Part shown: piece after piece, positions 1 through 10,000 of the stretch | Position numbering within the stretch: position 1 is the stretch's first letter | Layout of the letters: each line of letters begins with the position of its first letter | IMG/VR virus record: IMGVR_UViG_3300030102_001033 | Location: 1-34,919 of that record | Length of the DNA: 34,919 bases | From: a virus | Strand: one strand, 5' to 3' | Program-made: the position numbers and the translations under genes | The notes under the pieces: model-generated | Told to the model about the DNA's origin: nothing | Databases searched by the model: none | What the model saw: the letters and a program-made list of their open reading frames with translations, nothing else

Positions 1-3000
1 GCCTACATCTATTCCTGCAACTGTTAAAGGAAAATAAATAGTATCAGCAGTTATTTGTTTAGTAGCTGTGATTTCACCACTAGAGATTGTTCCTATGTTT
101 GTAAGGTTTCTTGAGGAATCTATTACAGTTGTACCCCCTGCTCCAGTCCCAACTGCAAACCCAATAGATGCTTGCACCATTCCATTTGCTGCGTTGTTTC
201 CACCATAAGTAGTTCCAACATATAGTCCTTTTGCTTTAAGGGATTGTGCAGAAGAAGCTTCTGTAAGAAACTGAAATATATTATTTGATCTTGTATTACC
301 ATCATAAGTAATATCTCCACTACTTGAGATAGTTGCTATGTTTGTAAGGTTTCTAGAGCCATCAAGGATAACATTTGAAGCACCATGCGTGATGCCACCT
401 ACTTTTATAATTGCTGATTGATTTTCTGTACCTGATGTAAATATTGCTCTTGCAGTAGCGGTTAGAACTGTACCTGTTGGAGCAGTAGTTCCTGTGTCCG
501 TGCCATCATGTGTCCATGTTCCATGTCTATGTTCTACTGTGTAAAAACTAGATGCACCTGTAAAATTGCTAAATAAACCATAAAATTCAAATTCTGTAGT
601 TGATACCTGTTTGACTAAAACTGTAGATGGTGCATTAGTATTGTTTCCAAAACTATACTTTTGGCAATCGCCATAAAAACCACTTTGATTTGAACTATTA
701 TTTGATGTTTTAAATCTAATTATAGTTTCTTGGTTTTGTGAATCAGCTGCATTGTAACCAGAGTTAGAGGTAACAGTTATTTTTACTGATCTTCCATCTT
801 GCGAAATACTACTTATTGTTCCAAATTTTATATATCTACCACTTCCACTACCTGTGTTTGCAATGTTAAATGTTTTAGGAACTGCAACTGCTGACCCTGT
901 GTTCATATTTAAACTTGCTATGTTTGTAAGGTTTCTTGACTGGTCAATTATGGTTGTTGTCTGTACTTGGAAGCTACCTGAAGCATCAATTCTAAATCTT
1001 TCAGTTGGTGTTTGACCAGTTGCATTAGCGTTTGTTACTTGTGCAAAAATCAGATTGCCTGAAGTATCTCCCTTAATTATATTTGCTTTAAAACCTCTGG
1101 TATTAAATGTGTTTCCTGATTCATTAGCATCTGCACTAAATGCTAAATAAGGATGACCATTATTAAAAAAAGCACCTAGAGTTCCATAAAATCCACTAGA
1201 TCGGTTGTTATGACCAAACTCTATATTTGTGCCGTTGCGTCTTAAATTTAAACTTGCGTTAGTTTGTGGTGCAACACTACCAATCTTAACATCACCTGCA
1301 AAGGTGGCATTGCCAGAAGAATTTATAGTAACTTTAGTGCTATTATTTGTTCCTAAAAACAATGAACCTGCTGACTCTTTATTGTATAAATACAAATCAT
1401 TGTTAAATTTTTGTAGATAAGCTGCATCATTTGTAGTTCCACCAGATGTTTGCAAAAATAATGTTGGATGAGTTTGTGTAATGGTGATTTGACCACTAGC
1501 GATACTTCCTGCAAAGGTAGCGTTTTGTGAAGTATCAAGCGTAAGTGCTGTAGTGGTTCCGCCTGACGTTAATATTAATGAACCTGAAGATGTTTGTATA
1601 AGAGATTTTGTTGTACCATTTTCTCTAAACCGTAATCTTGGATTGCTGTTAGTATCATTTATCGCAATTTGTGCATCTGCTTTATGTACATTAACACCAG
1701 TTATATCGGTGGTATTGTTTCCAATAGTTATATCTCCTGCAAAGAAGTTTCTTACATCAGAAGATATATAAACTCCAAACGCATTGGTTGGTTGAGTTCC
1801 TTCATACGAACCTCTAAATAAATAACCATTAGTAATAGTGCCTGCATCCCTATCTATAACTGCTCTTACTGCATCTGCGTTGGTAAGAGTTGTATTAGAG
1901 TCAAGTTCAACTTCACCATATAAACCAAACGCACTCATACTATTAGTGGTAGTGTTAGTACTTAATATGTGAGACTTACCAAAGACTCCATATAAAGAAT
2001 TAACTGTACCCCCAATAGTTTTTTGTGCTGTACCTACTACGCCTACTATCTGACTAGCTGTTGAGGTTGTATCCCCAACACCAGTAAAGTTTCCTCCTCT
2101 TACTGCTGAAATTGTTCCAGAAGAGTGTTGTGCTCTAGCGGTTGTGTTAATAGCATATAGAAGATCAGAGTCGCCAGTAGCGTTAGTAGCAACTTGTATA
2201 CCATAAAGTCTATGTTCATTTGAGGTATCACCACCTGTTGCACTTGAATCTTGGTCTACATATAAACCTCTATGAGTTCTATCAGCAGTTAATGTATCAG
2301 TTCCAGATACATTGTGGTCTATTATCATGCCTGTATAACCCGCATCTCCTGTGCTATCGGTGCAGTTAAAGTCATAGCCATTATTTGTTGTTGAAGTGCC
2401 AGAGAACCCTGTTATGTTGGTTAGTGCTCTACCAGAGCTCATAACAGCTGTACCATTCATTTGAATGTTATGCCCAGACTGTAAATTTAAGTTAGACCTT
2501 AATTCTACTTTTGCATCGGCTGTACCTAGGTATAGTTTTGAGGCTGAGTGGTCTCTCCAAATAAAGTTTGTAACGCTGTCTGTTGTATCTTGTACAATAA
2601 AATCAATATCATTGTTTCTTATGTTTTGTATGTTTGTAATATTTTTAGATCCCATATTGAGATCACCAGTCATGGTTCCGCCAGATAATGGTAAGAACTG
2701 ATCAAGAATATCAGCGTTGTCATCCAAGGCTGCTGCCAATTCATTAAGAGTGTTTAGGGTTGAGGGAGCCCCGTCAACTAGATTAGCCACGGCTGTATCT
2801 GTGTACGCTGTTGTTGCAACCTTAGTAGAGTTATCTCCTGCTGACTGAGTAGTGGCTATTACTGATGATGCTAGTGTGCCAGATATATTTCCTGGTGCTG
2901 TTAAATTACCATTACTGTCAAATGTAAATACATTATTACCATCACTAGCAGGATCAATAAAAAATGTATTACTTGAATTAGTGCGTAATCTTACTACACC

Positions 3001-5253
3001 AAGATTTGCACTTGAACCATCTCCTCTAATTCTTAAATCTTTTCTTAGTTGTGTTCTTCCACCAAAATCTATATCACCAGTTGTTGACATAGTAGCTCCT
3101 GCCACATTGCCACTAGATGTTATAGCTCCACTAGAGATAGTTCCTGATAAATGTAGATTTCTAAATCTAAAACCTGCTGAACCTAAATCAGTAACACCAT
3201 TTGAGCCTGTCCCTGCAAAAGTAACAGGGATAATCTCGCCACTTCCTCTAAATCTAATTCCAGAATCTGTAGTGCCATTATGTGCAATAAAAGTCTCACC
3301 ACCTGCTGTTCCAATTTTTCCATTTGTGTTAACAGTAATATCACCACTAGAGATAGTACCGATATTAAGTAAGTTTTTTGAAGAATCTATGACATTTGTA
3401 GCACCTATGTTTAAATTACCAACTTTTAATTTATCTTCAAAATACCAATTTTCTTCTGTAAAGTTGTAGCCAAATTCGTGATTGAAATTGAATGTGCCAT
3501 CATTTTTAGGTGCTTCATATGTTCTTGTACCATCAGCTGTCCAACCCGCACTAATTTCATGTTTGGCTGTATGTCCTGATTCCACAGTAGGCGATACTAG
3601 CCTAAAATAAACAGAATTATGTGATGTAAAAGCTGTGCCTGAGCCTGTTGAAGATACGAAAGAAGTTCCATGGGTTGATGTAAAACCACCTGAACTTGTT
3701 ATTGCACCACTAGAGATAGTTCCTCCAAATGAAGCGTTGCCTGATTCTGTAATTCTAAATGTTTCTTGTTGTGAACCTGAAGAATCAGTTTGTTCAATAT
3801 AAAAATCTGAACCAAAATCAGCACCAACTCTATTTGCTACAAGTTTTACATCACATGCATTAGAACTAGCAGATACAACACCAAGACCAATTGCTGTTTC
3901 TGTGCCACCTGCATTTGTTGAGTTAACTACTTCTAAACCTGTATATCTGCCAGAGGAAGCTCCTGTACTTGTTATTGCACCACTAGAGATAGTGCTGATA
4001 TTTGTGAGGTTTCTTGACTGATCTGAAATAGTTGTAGTGCCAACTTGTATTTCACCATTACCCAGTATTCTAAATCTTGGATTATTACCATTTGTTTTAA
4101 ATACAATAGCATCAGTATCGCTAGTTCTTATTTGTAAGCCATCAAATGCATGATCACCAATCAGCTTTGTACCATTATCAAACTTAAGTAATTTATTGTC
4201 ACCAAGAACTGATATTGTTGCGGTTGTTGTAAGTTGTGGAGAACTTGTAGACATACCAAATATAAATGGGTCGGTATTATCTGTGTTTCTAAACCTTATT
4301 TCTCCATCGCTATCTCCTCTTTTTATAAATAAGGTGTTGCCTGAATGTCCAATCTTAACTTCATTACTTGCATCATTAAGTTGTAATTGTGGGAAAGATG
4401 TTTTAGTTGATTTTAGAATACCTGTAGAGTTAACATCTCCACTAAATATAGCTCCTCCAAAGGTGGCATTGCCTGTTCCTGATGCTATAAAAAATTGATT
4501 ACTACTACTACTATGACCATCAGGTCTTAAAAATACACCACCACCACCAGTAGCGGATAATGTGGCATTACTATCTGAAGACCTAAAGTGTGTATCTGCA
4601 ATATAGTGACCAGTTGTGGTTACATCTCCACTAGCATCAATAGTTCCTGTTACGTCTATACCTGTGCTAGTCGTGGTAAACTTAGAGTCTCCATTATGTC
4701 TTAAATTAACTCCCCCACCTGTAGCAAATTCAGCAAGACTTTGACTATTTGTTGTATCAAAAAAACCTATTTGCGATCCGTTTGTTTGAATACTTAAATT
4801 GCCGCCTCCTGTTTCTCTAATAATTGCATTGCCATTACTTGATTGAGTAAATATTTGTAGATCATTGCTATTACCAAACTGGGCTTTTACATTGTCTGGA
4901 AAAGTAAGACCGTTAGCATCTAGATATGCTTCTATCTCATCGGTTATGGCAACGCCTGTTTGAGAAAAAAGCTCTAATATACCAGCAGTTAATCTAAGTT
5001 CAATTACTGCCCCACTAGAAAAACTTTGAGCTGTAGTATTGTCTTGGGCCCTAACGACAGTAAGAGTATTACTACTTCTTGCAGTAACCTTAACTATTTC
5101 ATTGTTAGTGCCATCGTCTATTGTGGCAAAGAAAAAATCGCTTCCGCTTAGGCTTGGTAGTAAACTACCATCATTAACGGTAATAGAAGTTACGGACGAG
5201 TTGATACCTGATGCAAGCGTCGTCTTTGCATTGTTCTTAAAAACAACTGCCAC
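1..5253 (-). CDS. Giant repeat-rich tail fibre, C-terminus beyond window
   Basis: The frame opens at GTG 5253 after TAGGAGGTATCT and stays open to base 1, giving 1751 codons with the C-terminus missing. I read the frame at the start, near 4000, 3300, 2640 and 900, and at the left edge; all fit one frame. The first ~95 residues form a compact attachment-like module (VTSITVNDGSLLPSL, then TVVRAQDNTTAQSF). The rest is a string of fibre modules with recurring SRNLTNIGTISSG-type motifs, and near residues 800-872 the phrases VATTAYTDTAVANLVDGAP and LPLSGGTMTGDLNMGS, which are common in T4-like and marine phage fibres. It presumably forms a trimeric host-binding fibre anchored by its N-terminus. A C-terminal chaperone or receptor domain would lie outside the window. 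It is the last late gene seen here and has no gene on the other strand. Confidence 0.88.
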   Translation of the reverse strand, partial: MAVVFKNNAKTTLASGINSSVTSITVNDGSLLPSLSGSDFFFATIDDGTNNEIVKVTARSSNTLTVVRAQDNTTAQSFSSGAVIELRLTAGILELFSQTGVAITDEIEAYLDANGLTFPDNVKAQFGNSNDLQIFTQSSNGNAIIRETGGGNLSIQTNGSQIGFFDTTNSQSLAEFATGGGVNLRHNGDSKFTTTSTGIDVTGTIDASGDVTTTGHYIADTHFRSSDSNATLSATGGGGVFLRPDGHSSSSNQFFIASGTGNATFGGAIFSGDVNSTGILKSTKTSFPQLQLNDASNEVKIGHSGNTLFIKRGDSDGEIRFRNTDNTDPFIFGMSTSSPQLTTTATISVLGDNKLLKFDNGTKLIGDHAFDGLQIRTSDTDAIVFKTNGNNPRFRILGNGEIQVGTTTISDQSRNLTNISTISSGAITSTGASSGRYTGLEVVNSTNAGGTETAIGLGVVSASSNACDVKLVANRVGADFGSDFYIEQTDSSGSQQETFRITESGNASFGGTISSGAITSSGGFTSTHGTSFVSSTGSGTAFTSHNSVYFRLVSPTVESGHTAKHEISAGWTADGTRTYEAPKNDGTFNFNHEFGYNFTEENWYFEDKLKVGNLNIGATNVIDSSKNLLNIGTISSGDITVNTNGKIGTAGGETFIAHNGTTDSGIRFRGSGEIIPVTFAGTGSNGVTDLGSAGFRFRNLHLSGTISSGAITSSGNVAGATMSTTGDIDFGGRTQLRKDLRIRGDGSSANLGVVRLRTNSSNTFFIDPASDGNNVFTFDSNGNLTAPGNISGTLASSVIATTQSAGDNSTKVATTAYTDTAVANLVDGAPSTLNTLNELAAALDDNADILDQFLPLSGGTMTGDLNMGSKNITNIQNIRNNDIDFIVQDTTDSVTNFIWRDHSASKLYLGTADAKVELRSNLNLQSGHNIQMNGTAVMSSGRALTNITGFSGTSTTNNGYDFNCTDSTGDAGYTGMIIDHNVSGTDTLTADRTHRGLYVDQDSSATGGDTSNEHRLYGIQVATNATGDSDLLYAINTTARAQHSSGTISAVRGGNFTGVGDTTSTASQIVGVVGTAQKTIGGTVNSLYGVFGKSHILSTNTTTNSMSAFGLYGEVELDSNTTLTNADAVRAVIDRDAGTITNGYLFRGSYEGTQPTNAFGVYISSDVRNFFAGDITIGNNTTDITGVNVHKADAQIAINDTNSNPRLRFRENGTTKSLIQTSSGSLILTSGGTTTALTLDTSQNATFAGSIASGQITITQTHPTLFLQTSGGTTNDAAYLQKFNNDLYLYNKESAGSLFLGTNNSTKVTINSSGNATFAGDVKIGSVAPQTNASLNLRRNGTNIEFGHNNRSSGFYGTLGAFFNNGHPYLAFSADANESGNTFNTRGFKANIIKGDTSGNLIFAQVTNANATGQTPTERFRIDASGSFQVQTTTIIDQSRNLTNIASLNMNTGSAVAVPKTFNIANTGSGSGRYIKFGTISSISQDGRSVKITVTSNSGYNAADSQNQETIIRFKTSNNSSNQSGFYGDCQKYSFGNNTNAPSTVLVKQVSTTEFEFYGLFSNFTGASSFYTVEHRHGTWTHDGTDTGTTAPTGTVLTATARAIFTSGTENQSAIIKVGGITHGASNVILDGSRNLTNIATISSSGDITYDGNTRSNNIFQFLTEASSAQSLKAKGLYVGTTYGGNNAANGMVQASIGFAVGTGAGGTTVIDSSRNLTNIGTISSGEITATKQITADTIYFPLTVAGIDVG

Positions 5254-5270
5254 AGATACCTCCTATTTAA

Positions 5271-5696
5271 TTAAGAAACTGTTACAGTCCAGGTTATTGT
5301 CATTGAGTCAGATGCACCCTTGTTTACAACTGAAAATACGGTTCTACACAACATAGTGCCGCTAGAACTAGCATTAAATATCCCAGCTTCTGTAATCGCT
5401 GCTGTTCCTGTGCCGGCAGGGAAAGTAGCAACATATACAACATCTGCTCCGGTTACAGTCGTACTAGTTAAAGATACACGGGCTGATTGGTTTCCAAGTG
5501 CTGTATTTCCTGCGGCTGCTGCTGTAGATCCAGTACCAATTGCCATATGAGACATAGCAGTTGCAGAAGCATCTTTCATTCTACTAGCTACATAGCCTTT
5601 ACCAGCTGTAACAACAAGATTATCTACCTTCTGTACTGTTTCGCCATTTAATGCTATTGATAATTTACCTTTTAAGGCTAATCCATCCTTTATCAT
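5271..5696 (-). CDS. Tail-appendage / fibre-associated structural protein
   Basis: This 141-residue protein is rich in Ala, Thr, Ser and Gly and predicted to be mostly beta. It contains VVTAGKGYVASRM, MSHMAIGTGSTAAAAGNTALG and a C-terminal WTVTVS strand. The pattern resembles small phage tail or collar-fibre proteins that describe a gained or lost field and end in a beta sandwich, but I cannot name the family with certainty. It lies 17 bases upstream of the giant fibre gene in the same late operon and has no signal peptide or membrane segment. A role as a fibre adaptor or short tip protein is inference from position and composition. Confidence 0.7.
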   Translation of the reverse strand: MIKDGLALKGKLSIALNGETVQKVDNLVVTAGKGYVASRMKDASATAMSHMAIGTGSTAAAAGNTALGNQSARVSLTSTTVTGADVVYVATFPAGTGTAAITEAGIFNASSSGTMLCRTVFSVVNKGASDSMTITWTVTVS

Positions 5697-5704
5697 AATT
5701 ACTC

Positions 5705-6700
5705 CTAGTTTAGTGTCCCACTGTTAAGTCCAGAAGCGTTAAGAACGCTGTGGCTTGAGATGGTAACAACATTTATAACTTCTGATATTGTAGCACTATC
5801 TGTGTAAAAATTGCTAAGGCTTAGTGCTAATGTTTCAGAAACCACAGGAGTGTCTGTTTTATTTAACCCTATTCCTAAAATACTGCTCTCTGCAACGTTA
5901 ACTGTATCAGTGGCAGGACGATTCATACCTATCGCAGGCGTATCAGCTAGCCCGTACGTGTCAGATAAAAATCTGGATAAAGCGTACGAATGCGCATCTG
6001 TAAAACCAAAAACGTTAGTTTTGTTAGAATCTACATCAGTCTGTAAAGGGTCTGACAAAGAGGCAAGGTCATCTAACGATACAGCATCTGTAAAACTTCT
6101 AGCAAAAGTAACCACCCTACTAAAAGATTCGGATACTGTAACTGTATCTGTTTTTCCTAAAGTAGGGGCTAAAAGAGGTACATCTCCTAGAGAAACGAAA
6201 TCATCTGGAACCACAGTAGAAAGGCTTAATGCTGGAGCATCTTGCATAGAAAAATTGTCTGTAAAAACACGTTCAAAAGTAAGAAGTTTAGCTACAACTT
6301 CCCCAAAAGCTACAGAATCAGAAAGAGGCTTGGCTGTTTCTAAGGCTGGGGCATCTGTTACTACAGGTATATCAGTAAGTGTTTTAGCTACAGCAAAAGC
6401 TGTATCTTCTAACATAGTTACGTTAACGGCATTAGGTGAGTCGTTTTGTGGTATAAAGTATAAATTTTTACTGTCTGGGTCTAATAAAATATCTACAGCA
6501 GATAAATTTACGTACTGCACTAAAGAGTTTAAATTAACATATTCAACTAATGTTTTTACAAGTTGGTGATGTACGGACGTTTTAGCGTCTGTAAAACTTA
6601 AGCTTGTGCGGGTTTTTTCTTGAGAAACTACAACTCGTATCTTCGAAAAAGATACGGTTGCTTTTAAATTTACATACTTAAGATTTGCACGAAAGGCCAT
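5705..6700 (-). CDS. Repetitive tail protein with ~18-20-residue beta repeats
   Basis: 331 residues. The N-terminal ~75 residues contain three YVNL motifs (LKYVNLKA, VEYVNLNS, VQYVNLSA). From about residue 100 on, the protein consists of roughly ten degenerate repeats of 18-20 residues of the form xxxTDxxxVxExxxLxLx (for example RVFTDNFSMQDAPALSLS, RPATDTVNVAESSILGIG, LNKTDTPVVSETLALSLS). Such short D/E-marked beta repeats suggest a solenoid or elongated shaft. The start ATG shares an A with the TAA stop of the preceding gene (TAATG), so translation is probably coupled. It sits among tail-appendage genes, so a virion shaft or fibre-base role is likely. I do not recognise a named family. Confidence 0.75.
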   Translation of the reverse strand: MAFRANLKYVNLKATVSFSKIRVVVSQEKTRTSLSFTDAKTSVHHQLVKTLVEYVNLNSLVQYVNLSAVDILLDPDSKNLYFIPQNDSPNAVNVTMLEDTAFAVAKTLTDIPVVTDAPALETAKPLSDSVAFGEVVAKLLTFERVFTDNFSMQDAPALSLSTVVPDDFVSLGDVPLLAPTLGKTDTVTVSESFSRVVTFARSFTDAVSLDDLASLSDPLQTDVDSNKTNVFGFTDAHSYALSRFLSDTYGLADTPAIGMNRPATDTVNVAESSILGIGLNKTDTPVVSETLALSLSNFYTDSATISEVINVVTISSHSVLNASGLNSGTLN

Positions 6701-7074
6701 TAATCAAAATCGTCACGAACCTTAAATTTAACTAGGTCTTGTACTGTCTGTATTTGCCCATTAGATTTAGTGAATTCTAACTCACCTTCGTAAGTGCCAG
6801 CTGCTGTCCAAGTACCTGTAGGGAAAGTTAAAGCGCACTCGCCTCCAGAAGCGTTTGTTATTGATGCTGTTATGGTTTTTAAAACAGTAGTTTGCCCAAC
6901 TTCTCTGATTCTAAACTTTACAGTGCCACCTGATAAGTTTATAGGAGCCCAAGTTGCATCATTCTCAACATCTAAAGTCTGCCCAGCAGCGGCTGTATTG
7001 CTATCTTTTAATGTAAAAGTTAATTCAGGAAGTGTATCCCCTACTACTAATTTTATTGTGTCTGAGTAAGCCAT
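6700..7074 (-). CDS. BppU-N-like Ig-fold tail protein
   Basis: 124 residues with the pattern VGDTLPELTFTLKD, PINLSGGTVKFRIR, GTWTAAGTYEGELEFT and a C-terminal VQDLVKFKVRDDFD. This resembles the N-terminal Ig-like domain of baseplate upper protein BppU, found as a small stand-alone protein in many marine phages (family knowledge). It likely caps or joins the tail to fibres. The start follows GAGGTATAATTAACT, a usable ribosome site. It precedes the repetitive tail protein with a TAATG overlap, consistent with stoichiometric expression. The family call is by pattern only. Confidence 0.72.
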   Translation of the reverse strand: MAYSDTIKLVVGDTLPELTFTLKDSNTAAAGQTLDVENDATWAPINLSGGTVKFRIREVGQTTVLKTITASITNASGGECALTFPTGTWTAAGTYEGELEFTKSNGQIQTVQDLVKFKVRDDFD

Positions 7075-7090
7075 AGTTAATTATACCTCA

Positions 7091-10000
7091 TCATAAAGTG
7101 TTATAAACGGGCGATAAGTCTTTTAGTCTTAAATTACCTGTAAATAAATCATACCCTTTTTCTACAGTAGGTCCAAGTGGTCCTACCCACATTGGATCTC
7201 CATATCTTCTATCCTCCATAAATAAAGGAAGAGCCAAGGTAAACGGTCCAAGTACACCAGATCTATCTATAATTTCTGTAGTATATTCGCCCCAATCCAT
7301 AGTCTGTGACCTTCTGTAGTTCTTATCATCTGGGCTCACCCCTGGTAATACCCAAGCTAGACCAACTTTAAATCTTTCACGTAAATCAAACCCAAGCATA
7401 GTTAAAGGTAGTAAAGTAGCAGCACCTAGGAAGAGTGGTACAGCTGCACCTTTTAAGCCTGCTTCTGTATATCTAGCTTGCATCTCATTTATAGAACCAC
7501 CTACGATAGTTTTACCATATGCGTAGAAGAAAGACTTTAACTGCCACACTAAAGCAAACCTAGGATCAGAAGCCCAAATAGGTCTTTCTGCAGCATTTGG
7601 CCTTACTATAGACTCATCTACAAATCTAGCTAAAGCTAGTTTTATTTTCTCATTGCCAGCTTCATTAATATTACCACCAGCCCATTTATTTACTTCTTCT
7701 GCTGTTACGCCTAACTCTTTTAGATACCTTATAGCTCTTTGATTGCCAGCTGCTGCTTTTTTAGCGTTGTCTAATAAGAAAGCTTTACCCATACCAGCTG
7801 CAAATATCCTAGTGAACCTAGTAAACTGTTCTAGTCCTATAGCCCTAAAAAAAGTATTAGTAAATTTTTTAGTGCCTTCGCTTGTATATTCTAGCTCACC
7901 AGCCCCTACAAAAGTCTCCATCATAGCGTCAATACCTACTACGCCTATGTCTTTAGCAAGTTGTGCTGCTTCTTCTTTATCTTGAATCATATTAAAAATA
8001 GTTTTACTTGCAGTACGCAAAGCTCCAAAGTCTTTAGACCTAAGTATAGGACCAGCTAAATCTGGGAAAGAAGCAAATGTAGCAAAGGTTAAAAGCGTAG
8101 TAACATTGAAGGCTAAACCTATTTGATTAGCTCCTCTAAACATACCACTAGAAATTGGTGTTACTTTTCCTAACATTGCCATTACTGCTTTTTCAGCTAA
8201 CTCTCTTTGTTTAGGGTCTTCTATTTGGCTAAGAAGTTCTTCTATTCTTTTTGATCCACCTCTTTTATTTAACTCTACTCTTTTTACTGTGCTGTCTATA
8301 TATTTTTGTAAAGCTCTATGTGGATCTTCTAAGATACCAATATCTCTCATACGCGCGGTAGGTATATTTTTATAATACTTAGCTCTAGATTTTACCAAAC
8401 CAATGGTGTATTTATCACCCTCAACTCCATCTACTTCTATTTCGCTAGATATATCTGCAAGTGTAGCCTCTACTGCTTCATTAGCGTCTTGTTCACTAAG
8501 CCCATCATTAAACTCTAGAAGTAAATTAACCAAGTCTTGTTTCTTATCTGGGTTGCCTGCTATCTCTTCTATAAGTAAAGAACGTGGAAAGAAGTTAGAT
8601 AGCTCGTCTATTCCTATGTCTTTCAAAGACTCTTGGTTGTAATGGTTAGACAACCACTCTCTTATCTGTTTAGCTTGTGTATCTAATTGTTCTGTAGGGA
8701 TATCATTGTTTTCTGCGTCTAAAAGAATTTTCATTTTTTCTTCAGTCATCTCACCACTTTTAGTTACACCTAGAATAGCTTGTATCTCATTCATTTTTGC
8801 TCTAGCCCTAGTTACAGCTGCAGTAAGTAACCCTACTTCTTCTGTAGTTTGAGACTGACCTCTAAACATTTGTGCTAAAGCTATGCCAGCTTTACCATAA
8901 CCCCTAAGTAAATTATCCTTAGCAAACAAGACTGTTTTTATAAACTCTCCTACTCCTAGTACTTCTCCTGATTCTTTTAGTTTGTTTACTGTTTGTCTTA
9001 TTTTCTGTGGTGCTTTAGGGTCACCTAATGGTATCTCTTTACCTATCTTTTCTACCGTTTGTTCTATTTCAGACCTAGCTAAATACTTAACCATAAAGTG
9101 ACCGGGGTCTGTATTGATCTTTTTTAGTTCAGTTACATAATCAGCAAAAGCAGGAGCTACGTTATATCTTCTTCTAGCAACATTACTAAATTCATTTACA
9201 AAAGCTCTTATCTTATTAGCTAAACGTTTAAAAAAAGAGTCTGTTTGGTTCTGTGCTTTTTTAGTTTCGTCAAGTAGATACGAACCTACTTGGTCAGACA
9301 TCCATTCTTTGAAGCCTTGCTCATCATTTGTATATTGAGCTGTATCATTGTTTTGTAGTTCTTGGTTGTAAGCATTAAGCAACCCTTCTCTTAGTTTAGG
9401 GATGCTTAAACTTTTTTCTAACTCTTGGTTTACAAACGAATGGCCTATCTCATGTGCGACAACAAAAGCCCTAGCTCCTTGTTCTGCTGCATTTAACCCT
9501 TCTCTAGTTTGAACAAGTATCACATCGAAATCTGCACCCGGTATATTCATACCTCGTGTAGATCCTTCTGAGCCCATTTGTCCGAGAGCAGTTTGTACTC
9601 TATTTGCTAAGTCTACATCTCCATCTAAAGCCTCAGCTGATATGTCCTCAGTGGTGCTAAATATTCTATATGGTTTAGTAAGACCTAGTTTAGTTGTAGC
9701 AATACGCTTAAAATCTTTAATAAAAGAAGCATCTAAATGTTGTTCTACTGTAGAGCTAAAATAAATACCAGGCTTGGGGCCTGCTGCTTTTGTAGAGCCT
9801 TTTGCATATGGGTTTTTAAACAATCGCCTGTTAAATTCGTTTTCTGCTCTCTCATCTGCAGTAGGTTCTGTTGCACCTTCAGTTTCTCCTGGCACTACTT
9901 CTTGGTTTATGTCTTCTTTTGGATCAAACCCAGCTTCCAGGTCCCCACTTTGTACGCCACTTTTTCTGCCTCTTTGTAAGTCTTGTAGGGTATACCTTTC

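Noticed and set aside
2852-3469. 205-codon plus-strand frame
   Set aside because: Shadow of the giant fibre gene; Pro/Leu/Val-rich complement of fibre codons.
5811-6569. 252-codon plus-strand frame
   Set aside because: Mirror of the repetitive tail protein on the minus strand. It has no ribosome site and its composition follows from the repeated codons opposite.
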